This document shows, piece by piece, positions 9,701-17,016 of a stretch of 64,000 nt of DNA. The stretch lies in the NCBI RefSeq assembly GCF_010667615.1, contig NZ_VYSG01000001.1:372001-436000 (forward strand). The letters are read 5' to 3'. The position numbers were made by a program, and so were the translations under genes. Source of the stretch: Bifidobacterium choloepi (lineage in GTDB: Bacteria; Actinomycetota; Actinomycetes; Actinomycetales; Bifidobacteriaceae). Every line of letters begins with the position of its first letter. Positions within the stretch are counted from its first letter, which is position 1. The notes below the pieces were generated by a model. That model had not been told where the DNA came from. It ran no database searches and saw nothing but the letters and a program-made list of their open reading frames with translations.

Positions 9701-10384
9701 CACGAGCGCCTCGTCACGATCGCGCAGAACACGGCGCTGGGTTCCGGCTTCGACGTCGCGATGAAGGACCTGGAGCTGCGCGGCACCGGCAACCTGCTCG
9801 GCGACGAGCAGTCCGGCCACATCGAGGGTGTCGGCTTCGACCTGTACGTGCGCATGGTCTCGCAGGCCATCGAGGAGGCGAAGGAACCGGACGGCGCTGC
9901 CGCCGAGCCGGTCGCCGTCTCGATCGACCTGCCGGTCGAGGCCTCCATTCCCGTCGACTACATCGATTCGGACAAGCTGCGCCTCGAGGTCTACCGCAAG
10001 CTCGCGTCGGCGCGGGGCGAGGCGGACCTGAAGGACCTGCACGAGGAGCTGCGCGACCGCTATGGCGAGCCGCCGGCCGAGTTCGACGCGCTGTTCGACA
10101 TCGCGCGGCTTCGCGAGAAGGCCCGCGCGCTGGGCATCACCGAGATCTTCTCGCAGGGCCGCACGGTGCGCATCGGCAGGATCGATCCTCCCGATTCGGT
10201 GCAGATGCGCATCAAGCGCATCTACCACGGCGCCCAGTACCGTCCGGTGACGCATCAGGTGACGGTGCCGGCCCCGTTCGCCGGGTCGCTCGGCTCGAAG
10301 CCGATGACGAGTGACGAGGTCGTGCGCTGGACCGAGGTCCTGCTTGACGACCTCGCATGGACGCCGAAGCCGAAGGCGGCCTAG
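6788..10384 (+). CDS. mfd: transcription-repair coupling factor
   Basis: Mfd removes RNA polymerase stalled at DNA lesions and recruits UvrA. The 1198-residue protein shows the expected order. A UvrB-like N-terminal half carries VELVMDRGEFAVRGGILDVFPP. The CarD-like polymerase-interaction domain is near residue 515 (LKPGDYVVHEQHGIGRF). A RecG-type translocase has Walker A GDVGFGKTE near residue 673, the IIDEEQRFG motif near 773 and the TRG region GLDISNANTLIV. A TRCF C-terminal domain closes the protein. The ATG at 6788 follows GGGGG. Its stop codon overlaps that of the convergent ABC exporter gene (CTAG at 10381-10384), leaving no room for a terminator. Confidence 0.97.
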   Translation: MDTTKQDTATAGSDTATTEPLDGSLAALVGELADGDAGFRRLADGDVEPDADDTDPTILVGAPEGIRPALAAATAHGRPVVVVVPSDRQSGDMVASIRSWYDGDPATVAELQAWETLPHERLSPRADTVANRMAVFTRLVHPREGSDMFGPIRILVMPVRSLIQPVVRGIGDVEPLVFAVGEEVSLDDAAAALVRNAYTRVELVMDRGEFAVRGGILDVFPPTMPHPVRIEFFGDEIDSIREFHASDQRTYGEPIRRIWATPCRELQLTDDVRNRAKALAGRIPNADDMLASIADGIPVEGMEALMPVLVDEMEPVTTMLPKDAVVMLCDPEKLRRSVDDLVKTSNEFLATSWHVAASGHGAGAPISFDRANFYDYGEITASLAYSERDLWNVTSFPVDDSSSSSAVQLGAVAPANFRGDESKTTAGLQGLLDDGYRVTITAAGHGTLSRLRRMLHSAGITRFDAVRSMAFDGFVDGKAKVAVLTERDITGHASAAGGPKTPKKRRKAIDLMELKPGDYVVHEQHGIGRFLEMRQRTTGTGKNQATREYLVIEYAPSKRNAPADKLFVPTDQLDQVSKYIGSDAPKLNKLGGSDWANTKAKAKKHVHEVAEDLIRLYSARQRSKGFAFSPDTPWQKELEDAFPYQETADQLTTIDDVKADMEKPLPMDRLICGDVGFGKTEIAVRAAFKAVQDSKQVVVLVPTTLLAQQHLETFTERFEGFPVNVRAMSRFQSAKEIRETEEGLADGTVDVVIGTHKLLNPSIKFKDLGLVIIDEEQRFGVEHKETLKALRTNVDVLSLSATPIPRTLEMAITGIREMSTLATPPEDRLPVLTYVGAYEDSSVAAAIRRELMRGGQVFFLHNRVEDISRTAARIQELVPEAKVGIAHGKMGKKQLDEVIQDFWHRDIDVLVTTTIIETGLDISNANTLIVDHADRFGLSQLHQLRGRVGRGHERAYAYFLYDPARPMTEQSHERLVTIAQNTALGSGFDVAMKDLELRGTGNLLGDEQSGHIEGVGFDLYVRMVSQAIEEAKEPDGAAAEPVAVSIDLPVEASIPVDYIDSDKLRLEVYRKLASARGEADLKDLHEELRDRYGEPPAEFDALFDIARLREKARALGITEIFSQGRTVRIGRIDPPDSVQMRIKRIYHGAQYRPVTHQVTVPAPFAGSLGSKPMTSDEVVRWTEVLLDDLAWTPKPKAA

Positions 10385-12258
10385 GCGAACTGGGCGTTGT
10401 ACATCGCGGCGTAGCGGCCGTTCCGCGCCATCAGGTCGGCGTGCGTGCCGTGCTCGAGGATGTCGCCGTGTTCCATGTAGAGGATCAGGTCGGCGTCGAG
10501 CACCGTCGACAGGCGGTGGGCGATGACGAAACTCGTGCGGCCCTTCATCAGCGCGTCCATGCCGTGCGAGATCGCCGCCTCGGTGCGCGTGTCCACCGAC
10601 GACGTCGCCTCGTCGAAGACGAGCATGGCCGGGTCGGCGAGGAACACGCGGGCGATTGTCAACAGCTGGCACTGGCCGGCGGACAGGTTCGCGGCCTCGT
10701 TGTCCAGCATCGTGTCGTAGCCGTGCGGCAGCGTGCGGATGAAGAAGTCGGCGTGCGCGGCCTTCGCGGCGGCCACGATCTCGTCGCGGCTGGCGTCCGG
10801 CCGGCCGTAGGCGATGTTCTCGGCGACGGTGCCGCCGAACAGCCACGTGTCCTGCAGCACCATGCCGAAATGCGAGCGCAGCTCGGCCCGCGTCATCCTC
10901 GCCGTGTCGACGCCGTCGAGCGTGATCGCGCCGCCGTCGATCTCGTAGAACCGCAGCAGCAGGTTGACGAGCGTCGTCTTGCCGGCGCCGGTCTGGCCGA
11001 CGATCGCGACTTTCGTGCCCGGTTCGGCGACGAACGAGACGCCGCGCATCAGCGGGGCGGACGGATCGTAGCCGAAGCTCACGTCGGCGAACTCGACGCG
11101 GCCATGTACCGGGCCGTCGATGGCGAGCGCGTCGCCGGGCGCCGGGTCCGGCCGTTCCTCCGGCGCGTCGAGCAGCTCGAACGTGCGTTCGGCCGACGCG
11201 AGCGACGACTGCAGCGAGTTGACGACGAACGTCGCCTCGGTGATCGGCTCGCCGATCTGCACGACGTACTGGAAGTAGGCCTGGGCGACGCCGATCGACA
11301 TGCGGCCGCCGGCCATCATCCAGGCGGCGAGCAGCGCGATGGCGACCTGCGCGAAGCGGTTGACCATGCGCACGAGCGGATTGACGCAGTTCGTCAGGAA
11401 GTCGGTGTACTGCGAGACCTCGCGCACCTGCTCGGTCAGCCTGCCGAAGTCGCGGCGGCTCGCGGCTTCGCGGTTGCTCGCCTTGATGACCTGGCGGCCC
11501 TGGTAGTATTCCTCGGCCATGCCGGTCAGTTCGCCGACGAGCCGCTGGCGACGGCTGGCGGCGGCGAGGTTCTTCTCGGCGACGCTCTTCGTGATGAGCA
11601 GGTTGAGGGCGACGAATAGCAGGAAGACAAGCGTGAGGACCCACGAGTAGTAGGCCATGATGACAAGCGCGACGACGGTGTTGAGGACGGCCTGCAACAG
11701 CCGGACGAGGCCGTTCTGCATCGTCTCGCTGATGCGGTCGAGGTCGTTCGTCACGCGGCTGAGCGTCTCGCCGGGACGGTGGTCGTCGAACCAGCCGAGC
11801 GGCAGGCGCCCCAGCTTCGCGGCGATCTGCTCGCGCAGCGTCAGGTTGAGTTTCTCGGCGACGCTGGCGACGAGGAGGATCTGGATGTAGTAGAACAGCC
11901 ATTCGAGCAGCAGGATGGCGGCGTAGACGGCGATCGCGAGGCCGGCGCTGCCGTTGGCGAACGTCAGCTTGAACGATTCGCCCGTCGTCCAGCTGCGCTG
12001 GATGTCGGCCCAGAGCGTGTTGATGACGATCGCGCTGTATGCCGGGCCGGCGACGTGGAAGCCGGTGTACAGCACCGTCGACACGAGGACGGCGGCCAGG
12101 CGCAGCCGCTGGTTCGAGAACTGCCTGGCGAGGCGCTTCGTCGTGGCCCAGGCGTGCTTTGGCGCCCCGCTTGGCTCCTCGACAGCGTCGCGCTGCGCGA
12201 GCATGGCGGTTTCGTCGGCCCGCAGGTCCTCGACGAATTCGTCGGTGGCGTTGGTCAT
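10381..12258 (-). CDS. ABC exporter subunit, canonical nucleotide-binding domain
   Basis: The 625-residue half-transporter has a cytoplasmic N-terminal arm of about 55 residues, six membrane segments, then an ATPase domain. The ATPase motifs look catalytically competent: Walker A GQTGAGKTT, LVFDEATSSVD with the catalytic Glu, and IAHRLST with the switch His. The signature reads LSAGQCQ, a mild deviation from LSGGQ. It lies eight bases downstream of a second half-transporter, and the pair should form a heterodimeric multidrug- or lipid-type exporter of the LmrCD/TM287-288 kind. The substrate is unknown. The ATG at 12258 has AGGAG five bases upstream. Confidence 0.9.
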   Translation of the reverse strand: MTNATDEFVEDLRADETAMLAQRDAVEEPSGAPKHAWATTKRLARQFSNQRLRLAAVLVSTVLYTGFHVAGPAYSAIVINTLWADIQRSWTTGESFKLTFANGSAGLAIAVYAAILLLEWLFYYIQILLVASVAEKLNLTLREQIAAKLGRLPLGWFDDHRPGETLSRVTNDLDRISETMQNGLVRLLQAVLNTVVALVIMAYYSWVLTLVFLLFVALNLLITKSVAEKNLAAASRRQRLVGELTGMAEEYYQGRQVIKASNREAASRRDFGRLTEQVREVSQYTDFLTNCVNPLVRMVNRFAQVAIALLAAWMMAGGRMSIGVAQAYFQYVVQIGEPITEATFVVNSLQSSLASAERTFELLDAPEERPDPAPGDALAIDGPVHGRVEFADVSFGYDPSAPLMRGVSFVAEPGTKVAIVGQTGAGKTTLVNLLLRFYEIDGGAITLDGVDTARMTRAELRSHFGMVLQDTWLFGGTVAENIAYGRPDASRDEIVAAAKAAHADFFIRTLPHGYDTMLDNEAANLSAGQCQLLTIARVFLADPAMLVFDEATSSVDTRTEAAISHGMDALMKGRTSFVIAHRLSTVLDADLILYMEHGDILEHGTHADLMARNGRYAAMYNAQFA

Positions 12259-12265
12259 GACTCTC

Positions 12266-14005
12266 CTACTCCCGGGTTTGCGAGGCGACGATTTCGCGGT
12301 AGACGTCGCAGTGGTCCATCAGTTCGTCGTGGGTGCCCTGGCCGGCGACACGGCCGTCCGACAGCACGACGATGTGGTCGGCGTGGCGGATGGTGTTGAC
12401 GCGCTGGGCGACGATCAGCACGGCCTTGTCGCCCATCTCCTCCTTCAGGGCCCGGCGCAGCGCCGCGTCGGTCGCGAAGTCGAGGGCCGAGAACGAGTCG
12501 TCGAAGACGACGAGCTGGCTGGGGCCGACGAGTGCGCGGGCGATCGACAGGCGCTGGCGCTGGCCGCCGGAAAAGTTGGATCCGCCGAGGGCCACGGGCC
12601 GGGCCAGGACGGAAGGATCGCTCGCGATGTCGCCGACGAACGGGGCCGACTGCGAGACGTCGAGGGCGCGTCGCAACTCGGTCAGGCCGGCGGCGTCGGA
12701 ACGGTGCCGCAGGTTCTCGCCGACGGTGCCGGAGAACAGCCACGCCCGCTGCTGGATGTAGGCGACGTGACGGTGCAGGTCGGCCTGCCGCATGGCCTTG
12801 ACGTCGACGCCGTCGAGCAGCACGTGGCCGGTCGTCGCGTCGTGGAAGCGCAGCGCGAGCATGGCGACGGTCGATTTGCCGGAGCCGGTGCCGCCGATGA
12901 CCGCCGTCGTCTTCCCCACCGAGCAGCTGAACGAGACGGCCGACAGCGCATCCTCGGACGCGTCCGGGAACCGGAAGCCGACGTTGTCGAAGCGCAGCAC
13001 CTCGCCGTCGGCGAGCGGTGCCGCCCCGGCCATGTCGACGGGATCGTCGGGGTCGGCGATCGACGGCGTGCAGGCGAGCACCTCGTCGACGCGGCGCGCG
13101 CATTCGAGGGCGCGCGGGAGCATCGCGATCATCATCTGCGCCATCATCAGGAAGAACAGGCACATGACGGCGTATTCGGACAGGGCGACCAGTCCGCCGA
13201 TCTGGAACTCGCCGAGCGCGATGTAGTGGCCGGAGACGAACAGCATCAGCGCGATGAACAGGTTGATGGCCAGGTACGACAGGCCGTCGAGGTTGGCGAA
13301 CATGCGGTTCGCGCGGATCGATGTCGTCGCGTAGTCGGCGAACGTGCGGTCCATGCGCGCTTCCTCGTCGGCTTCCCTGCCGAACGCGCGCACGACGCGC
13401 ACGCCGGTCAGGTTCTCGAGCAGCACGGCGCCGATCCTGTCGAGCAGCTTCTGCAGTCTCCGGTACAGCGGCGAGGCGGCGGTGAGGATGACGACGCCGA
13501 GGACGATGACGACGGCCATCGCCGCCGTCAGCAGCCAGCCGATGCGCGCGGAGATGCGGAACGAGAGCACGAGCGACGTGCCGACCATGAACGGCACCGG
13601 CAGCATCATGAAGTTGAAGTCCGACAGCGCGACCTGGATGACGTTGATGTCGGACATCGTGCGCGTCGTCATCGAGGCGAGGCCGAACTGCGCGAAGTCG
13701 TACGCGGACAGCTCGAGCGACTTGGCGTACAGGTCGTCGCGCATGTCCCTGGCGACGCGGGCCGACAGCTTCGCGACGGCGTAGCCGCTCCAGATGGCCG
13801 TGCCGGACGCGACGAGGCTGGCGACGGCCATCAGCAGGCAGCTCGTCGCCATCGCGGAGAAACCGCCGCCGGCCGCCGCCTCGTCGATGAGGTCGGCCGC
13901 GTACGTCGGGATGAGCAGCGACGCGACGGCGTTGACGGCGGTCAGCACGACGATCAGCGTCGCGAGTTTCCATTGCGGTCGGATGTAGCGCAGGACCAGT
14001 CGCAC
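12266..14005 (-). CDS. ABC exporter subunit, degenerate nucleotide-binding domain
   Basis: The 579-residue half-transporter begins directly with its membrane domain (MRLVLRYIRPQWKLATL) and ends in an ATPase domain. Walker A is GGTGSGKST and the signature is FSGGQRQ. The residue after Walker B is Asp instead of the catalytic Glu (VVFDDSFSALD), and the switch His is Gln (VAQRVNTI). This is the degenerate-site pattern of heterodimeric exporters, so this subunit should pair with the product of the next gene. The start is GTG at 14005 with GGAAGG eight bases upstream. It is probably the first gene of a two-gene operon. Confidence 0.9.
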   Translation of the reverse strand: MRLVLRYIRPQWKLATLIVVLTAVNAVASLLIPTYAADLIDEAAAGGGFSAMATSCLLMAVASLVASGTAIWSGYAVAKLSARVARDMRDDLYAKSLELSAYDFAQFGLASMTTRTMSDINVIQVALSDFNFMMLPVPFMVGTSLVLSFRISARIGWLLTAAMAVVIVLGVVILTAASPLYRRLQKLLDRIGAVLLENLTGVRVVRAFGREADEEARMDRTFADYATTSIRANRMFANLDGLSYLAINLFIALMLFVSGHYIALGEFQIGGLVALSEYAVMCLFFLMMAQMMIAMLPRALECARRVDEVLACTPSIADPDDPVDMAGAAPLADGEVLRFDNVGFRFPDASEDALSAVSFSCSVGKTTAVIGGTGSGKSTVAMLALRFHDATTGHVLLDGVDVKAMRQADLHRHVAYIQQRAWLFSGTVGENLRHRSDAAGLTELRRALDVSQSAPFVGDIASDPSVLARPVALGGSNFSGGQRQRLSIARALVGPSQLVVFDDSFSALDFATDAALRRALKEEMGDKAVLIVAQRVNTIRHADHIVVLSDGRVAGQGTHDELMDHCDVYREIVASQTRE

Positions 14006-14125
14006 GACAGTCGCCTTCCATGGGTCGATTCGGACAGGGTGAATGCCCCCATCTTGTCATGTCCGCGCCCGGCAATGCATCCTCCGTGCGGATGATGGAC
14101 GGCCGCTGCCCGCCCGAACGCCGCA

Positions 14126-14152
14126 GCCCCTCCCGATGACATCGGGAGGGGC
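14126..14152. terminator. terminator after the deoxyribosyltransferase-like gene
   Basis: A 12-bp GC-rich stem (GCCCCTCCCGAT at 14126-14137 with 14141-14152) has a three-base loop. It lies 40 bp beyond the stop of the leftward gene at 14193. Confidence 0.6.
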
Positions 14153-14192
14153 CGCGGCAGGGAAACAGTCGGTGTTTCCGCGAGACGGTCGG

Positions 14193-14645
14193 TCAGTACT
14201 GCGTGACCTCGACCGATTCGAACTTGCCGGAGTCGAGCAGCGCCTCGAGGTCGGCCGGCCCGGTGAGGATGACGGTCGCGGCCTGCGCGATCATCAGGTT
14301 CATCTTCGCGCCGGGCTGGATGCCCTCGGCGTAGACGTAGACCGGCTTGCCGAGCGAGTAGGCGTAGCCGATCTCGAACATCGTGCCGGGATCGGTGTCC
14401 ATGACGTTGGCGATCAGGGCGCGCGAGTTGCGGATGCCCTGCAGGTCGACGTTGAAGCACTGCGTGGGGCCGACCGTCGACAGGTCGGCGGCGAAGCGCG
14501 GCATGAACAGGCGCTTGTGGCGGACCGTCAGCACGTGCTCGAGGCGTTCCATGCTCTGCATTTCCGGATGGGTGAAGAACGGGCCGGCGACGAAGAAGTC
14601 GTAGATCGGCTCGGACGACGTGAAGTTGGTATCGTGAATGTTCAT
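14193..14645 (-). CDS. nucleoside 2-deoxyribosyltransferase-like protein
   Basis: The 150-residue protein matches the small NDT fold (PF05014): FFVAGPFFTHPEM near the N-terminus, then CFNVDLQGIRNSRALIANV and DPGTMFEIGYAYSLGKPVY, in which the Glu of FEIGYA is the family nucleophile. Members transfer deoxyribose between bases or cleave 5'-nucleotides, in nucleotide salvage or sanitation. The ATG at 14645 is chosen because GAAGG lies ten bases upstream. ATG 14654 and TTG 14666 are in frame but their upstream spacing is too short. It is divergent from aspA. Confidence 0.82.
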   Translation of the reverse strand: MNIHDTNFTSSEPIYDFFVAGPFFTHPEMQSMERLEHVLTVRHKRLFMPRFAADLSTVGPTQCFNVDLQGIRNSRALIANVMDTDPGTMFEIGYAYSLGKPVYVYAEGIQPGAKMNLMIAQAATVILTGPADLEALLDSGKFESVEVTQY

Positions 14646-14834
14646 CGTTTCCATACCTTCATTCAACCTTCACATTGCCAACGACTCGCCACAATCAGCT
14701 CCCGGCAAAGTCGGCACGGACGCGGGCCGGCGTTTCGTCGGGGAAGTTGTTCCAACGGTCGGGGCACACTGGACGGCGGACATTGAATATTGGACATGGC
14801 CGGCGGGTGCCGGTCGAAAGCGAGAACAACGACG

Positions 14835-16250
14835 ATGACAGAGATGCGGCTCGAACACGATTGCATTGGACCGCTGGGCGTTCCGTCGAACGTGTACTGG
14901 GGCATCCACACGCAGCGCGCGATCGAGAACTTCCCGGTTTCCGGCATTCCGGAGGCCGATCATCCGGCGCTCGTGCGGGCGTACGCCGTCATCAAGCGCG
15001 CCTGCGCGATGGCCAACCGCGAACTCGGCCTGCTCGACGAGACGAAGGCCGGCTACATCATCGAGGCCTGCAAGGAGATCGAGGCCGGCAAGCTCGCCGA
15101 CCAGTTCCCGGTCGACGTGCTGCAGGGCGGCGCCGGCACGTCGATGAACATGAACATGAACGAGGTCGTCGCCAACCGCGCCCTCGAGCTCGCCGGCCGT
15201 CCGCGCGGCGACTACGCCACCATCCATCCGAACGACGACGTCAACAAGTCGCAGTCGACGAACGACACGTATCCGGCGGCCTGCAAGCTGTCGATCGCCC
15301 GCGGGCTCGATTCGCTGCGCGAATCGTGCGAGAAGCTGCGCGTGGCGTTCCACGAGCTCGCCGACCGCCACGTCACCGACGTCAAGCTCGGCCGCACGCA
15401 GCTGCAGGACGCCGTGCCGATGACGTACGGCCAGGAGTTCCACGCGTTCGCGTCGTTCATGAAGCTCGACCTGAAGGCGATGGACATGCTCGTGCCGCAG
15501 CTGTGCGACCTCAACCTCGGCGCGACGGCGATCGGCACCGGCATCTGCGCCGACCTGCGGTTCCGCGAGGCCGCCACGCGCCATCTCGCCGAGCTGACCG
15601 GCTTGCCGGTCGTCGCCGCGCACGATCCGGTCGCCTCGGTCACCGACATGTCGGCATACATCGCCGCGTCGGCGACGCTGAAGAACCTCGCCGTGCACCT
15701 GAAGAAGGCGGCCGACGACCTGCGCCTGCTCAACTCCGGCCCGCGCGCCGGCTTCGAGGACCTGCGCCTGCCGGCGCGCCAGGCAGGCAGCTCGATCATG
15801 CCGGCGAAGGTCAACCCGGTCATCCCCGAATGCGTGGACCAGTGCTGCTTCACCGTCTTCGGCATGGACGTCACCGTCAACTGGGCGTGCGCCGAGGGCC
15901 AGCTGCAGCTCAACGCGTTCGACCCGGTCATCATCCACGAGATCCTGACCGGCATGACGCTGATCATCAACGCGATGGACATGTTCCGCACGAAGTGCAT
16001 CGACGGCATCGAGATCAACGCCGAGATCGGCCGGCTGTACGCCGAGCAGTCGCCGTCGCTGTCGGCGGCGCTCAACGGCACGCTCGGCTACGAGAAGGCG
16101 ATGGGCATTGCCGAACAGGCCGTCGCCGAGCAGCGCACGATCCGCGACGTCGCCGCCGAGCGCACCGACCTGCCGGCCGGCAAGCTCGACGAGCTGCTCG
16201 ACGTCGCCGCCCTCTCCCGCGCCCTCGGCCAGACCTGCCGCGAGCAGTAG
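14835..16250 (+). CDS. aspA: aspartate ammonia-lyase
   Basis: This enzyme deaminates L-aspartate to fumarate and ammonia. The 471-residue protein shows the aspartase/fumarase superfamily blocks: GVPSNVYWGIHTQRAIENFP, AGTSMNMNMNEVVANRA, SQSTNDTYPAA, and the mobile-loop signature GSSIMPAKVNPV near residue 319. YWG-x-H-T-Q-R and the D-V-L-Q-G-G-A-G-T-S block favour aspartase over fumarase. The ATG at 14835 starts the conserved region with few extra residues. A palindrome follows the stop. Confidence 0.93.
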   Translation: MTEMRLEHDCIGPLGVPSNVYWGIHTQRAIENFPVSGIPEADHPALVRAYAVIKRACAMANRELGLLDETKAGYIIEACKEIEAGKLADQFPVDVLQGGAGTSMNMNMNEVVANRALELAGRPRGDYATIHPNDDVNKSQSTNDTYPAACKLSIARGLDSLRESCEKLRVAFHELADRHVTDVKLGRTQLQDAVPMTYGQEFHAFASFMKLDLKAMDMLVPQLCDLNLGATAIGTGICADLRFREAATRHLAELTGLPVVAAHDPVASVTDMSAYIAASATLKNLAVHLKKAADDLRLLNSGPRAGFEDLRLPARQAGSSIMPAKVNPVIPECVDQCCFTVFGMDVTVNWACAEGQLQLNAFDPVIIHEILTGMTLIINAMDMFRTKCIDGIEINAEIGRLYAEQSPSLSAALNGTLGYEKAMGIAEQAVAEQRTIRDVAAERTDLPAGKLDELLDVAALSRALGQTCREQ

Positions 16251-16274
16251 ACGGTCGCGCTCCCGGCCGCTCCC

Positions 16275-16319
16275 GTCGTGTCGCAATCTCGCGAGCCGAT
16301 CGCGTGATTGCGACACGAC
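16275..16319. terminator. terminator palindrome after aspA
   Basis: The arms at 16275-16294 and 16300-16319 pair over 20 bases with one mismatch (GTCGTGTCGCAATC and its complement). It lies 25 bp past the aspA stop. Confidence 0.65.
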
Positions 16320-16555
16320 AAGGTCCTGTGTCCATATCGTGAAGACGGGCGAACGGGGTTGCGCCGGCAAAATGGAGCAGGATTGCGCTGGCGGCGGGAC
16401 GGGCCAAAAGCTCGCGGGAACCATGCGATCGCGGGAATCATTCCTGATTGTCGCCAACAAAATGGAGCAGCCCGAACGGTGGCCCTGCACTGAAATGGAT
16501 CCAACCGGATCCATTTTTTGTTGAAATGGAGCATTGCCGCAGTCACAATGGAACC
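16320..16555 (+). promoter_or_regulatory. feoA upstream region with three AAATGGAGCA copies and an attenuator-like hairpin
   Basis: The gap between aspA and feoA is less GC-rich than its surroundings. CAAAATGGAGCAG occurs at 16368-16380 and again at 16458-16470, and GAAATGGAGCA at 16523-16533. A hairpin AAATGGATCC-AACC-GGATCCATTT at 16493-16516 runs into a T tract, the form of an intrinsic terminator, 40 bp before feoA. The repeats may bind a metal or redox regulator and the hairpin may attenuate transcription. No clear DtxR/IdeR 19-mer was recognised. Confidence 0.45.
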
Positions 16556-17011
16556 ATGCTTGTTCAATCCCCCACACAGTCGCCGGCCCGGCTGACAGTG
16601 CGCACGGCGCCGCTCGGCGTCGACGTCGTCATCGAGTCGATCGGCCTCGACGAACGCCACCGCTTCCGCATGCTCGAGCTCGGCCTGCGTTCCGGAACCG
16701 TCGTCCGCGTCATCCAGAAGGCGAACTTCGGCGGCCGCGTGGTCGCGAAGGGCTACGAACGGATCGCCATCGACGGCAAGACGGCCGCCGCCATCGGAGT
16801 CGCCGTCGCGCACGATGCGCACGCCGGCACCGCGTCCCCGGCCGACGACATCTACGTCGATCCCGGCCACCGTCACTCCTCCCCCGCCGACCGCGAAACG
16901 GCCGCCGACTGGAAGGTTGAAGAGGAACGGAAGGCCGAAGAGGACCGGAAGGCCGAACCCGCCGGCGACGACGACGAGTCCATCACCGCCGCGACGAACG
17001 AGGAGAAATAA
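16556..17011 (+). CDS. feoA: ferrous iron transport protein A
   Basis: FeoA is the small SH3-like cytosolic partner of the FeoB iron permease. The 151-residue protein carries the FeoA domain at about residues 10-85, with VIESIGLDERHRFRMLELGLRSGTVVRVIQ matching the family core. The rest is a long charged tail rich in Glu, Lys and Asp, absent from typical 75-90-residue FeoA proteins. The ATG at 16556 has only a weak site (GGAA) upstream. feoB begins five bases after the stop. Confidence 0.87.
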   Translation: MLVQSPTQSPARLTVRTAPLGVDVVIESIGLDERHRFRMLELGLRSGTVVRVIQKANFGGRVVAKGYERIAIDGKTAAAIGVAVAHDAHAGTASPADDIYVDPGHRHSSPADRETAADWKVEEERKAEEDRKAEPAGDDDESITAATNEEK

Positions 17012-17016
17012 GAGAG

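Noticed and set aside
6053..11902. Nearly 2000-codon antisense frame across pth, mfd and the ABC gene
   Set aside because: It is a shadow of GC-rich codon use over genes with strong motifs. Its sequence is repetitive Arg/Val/Asp and it matches nothing recognised.
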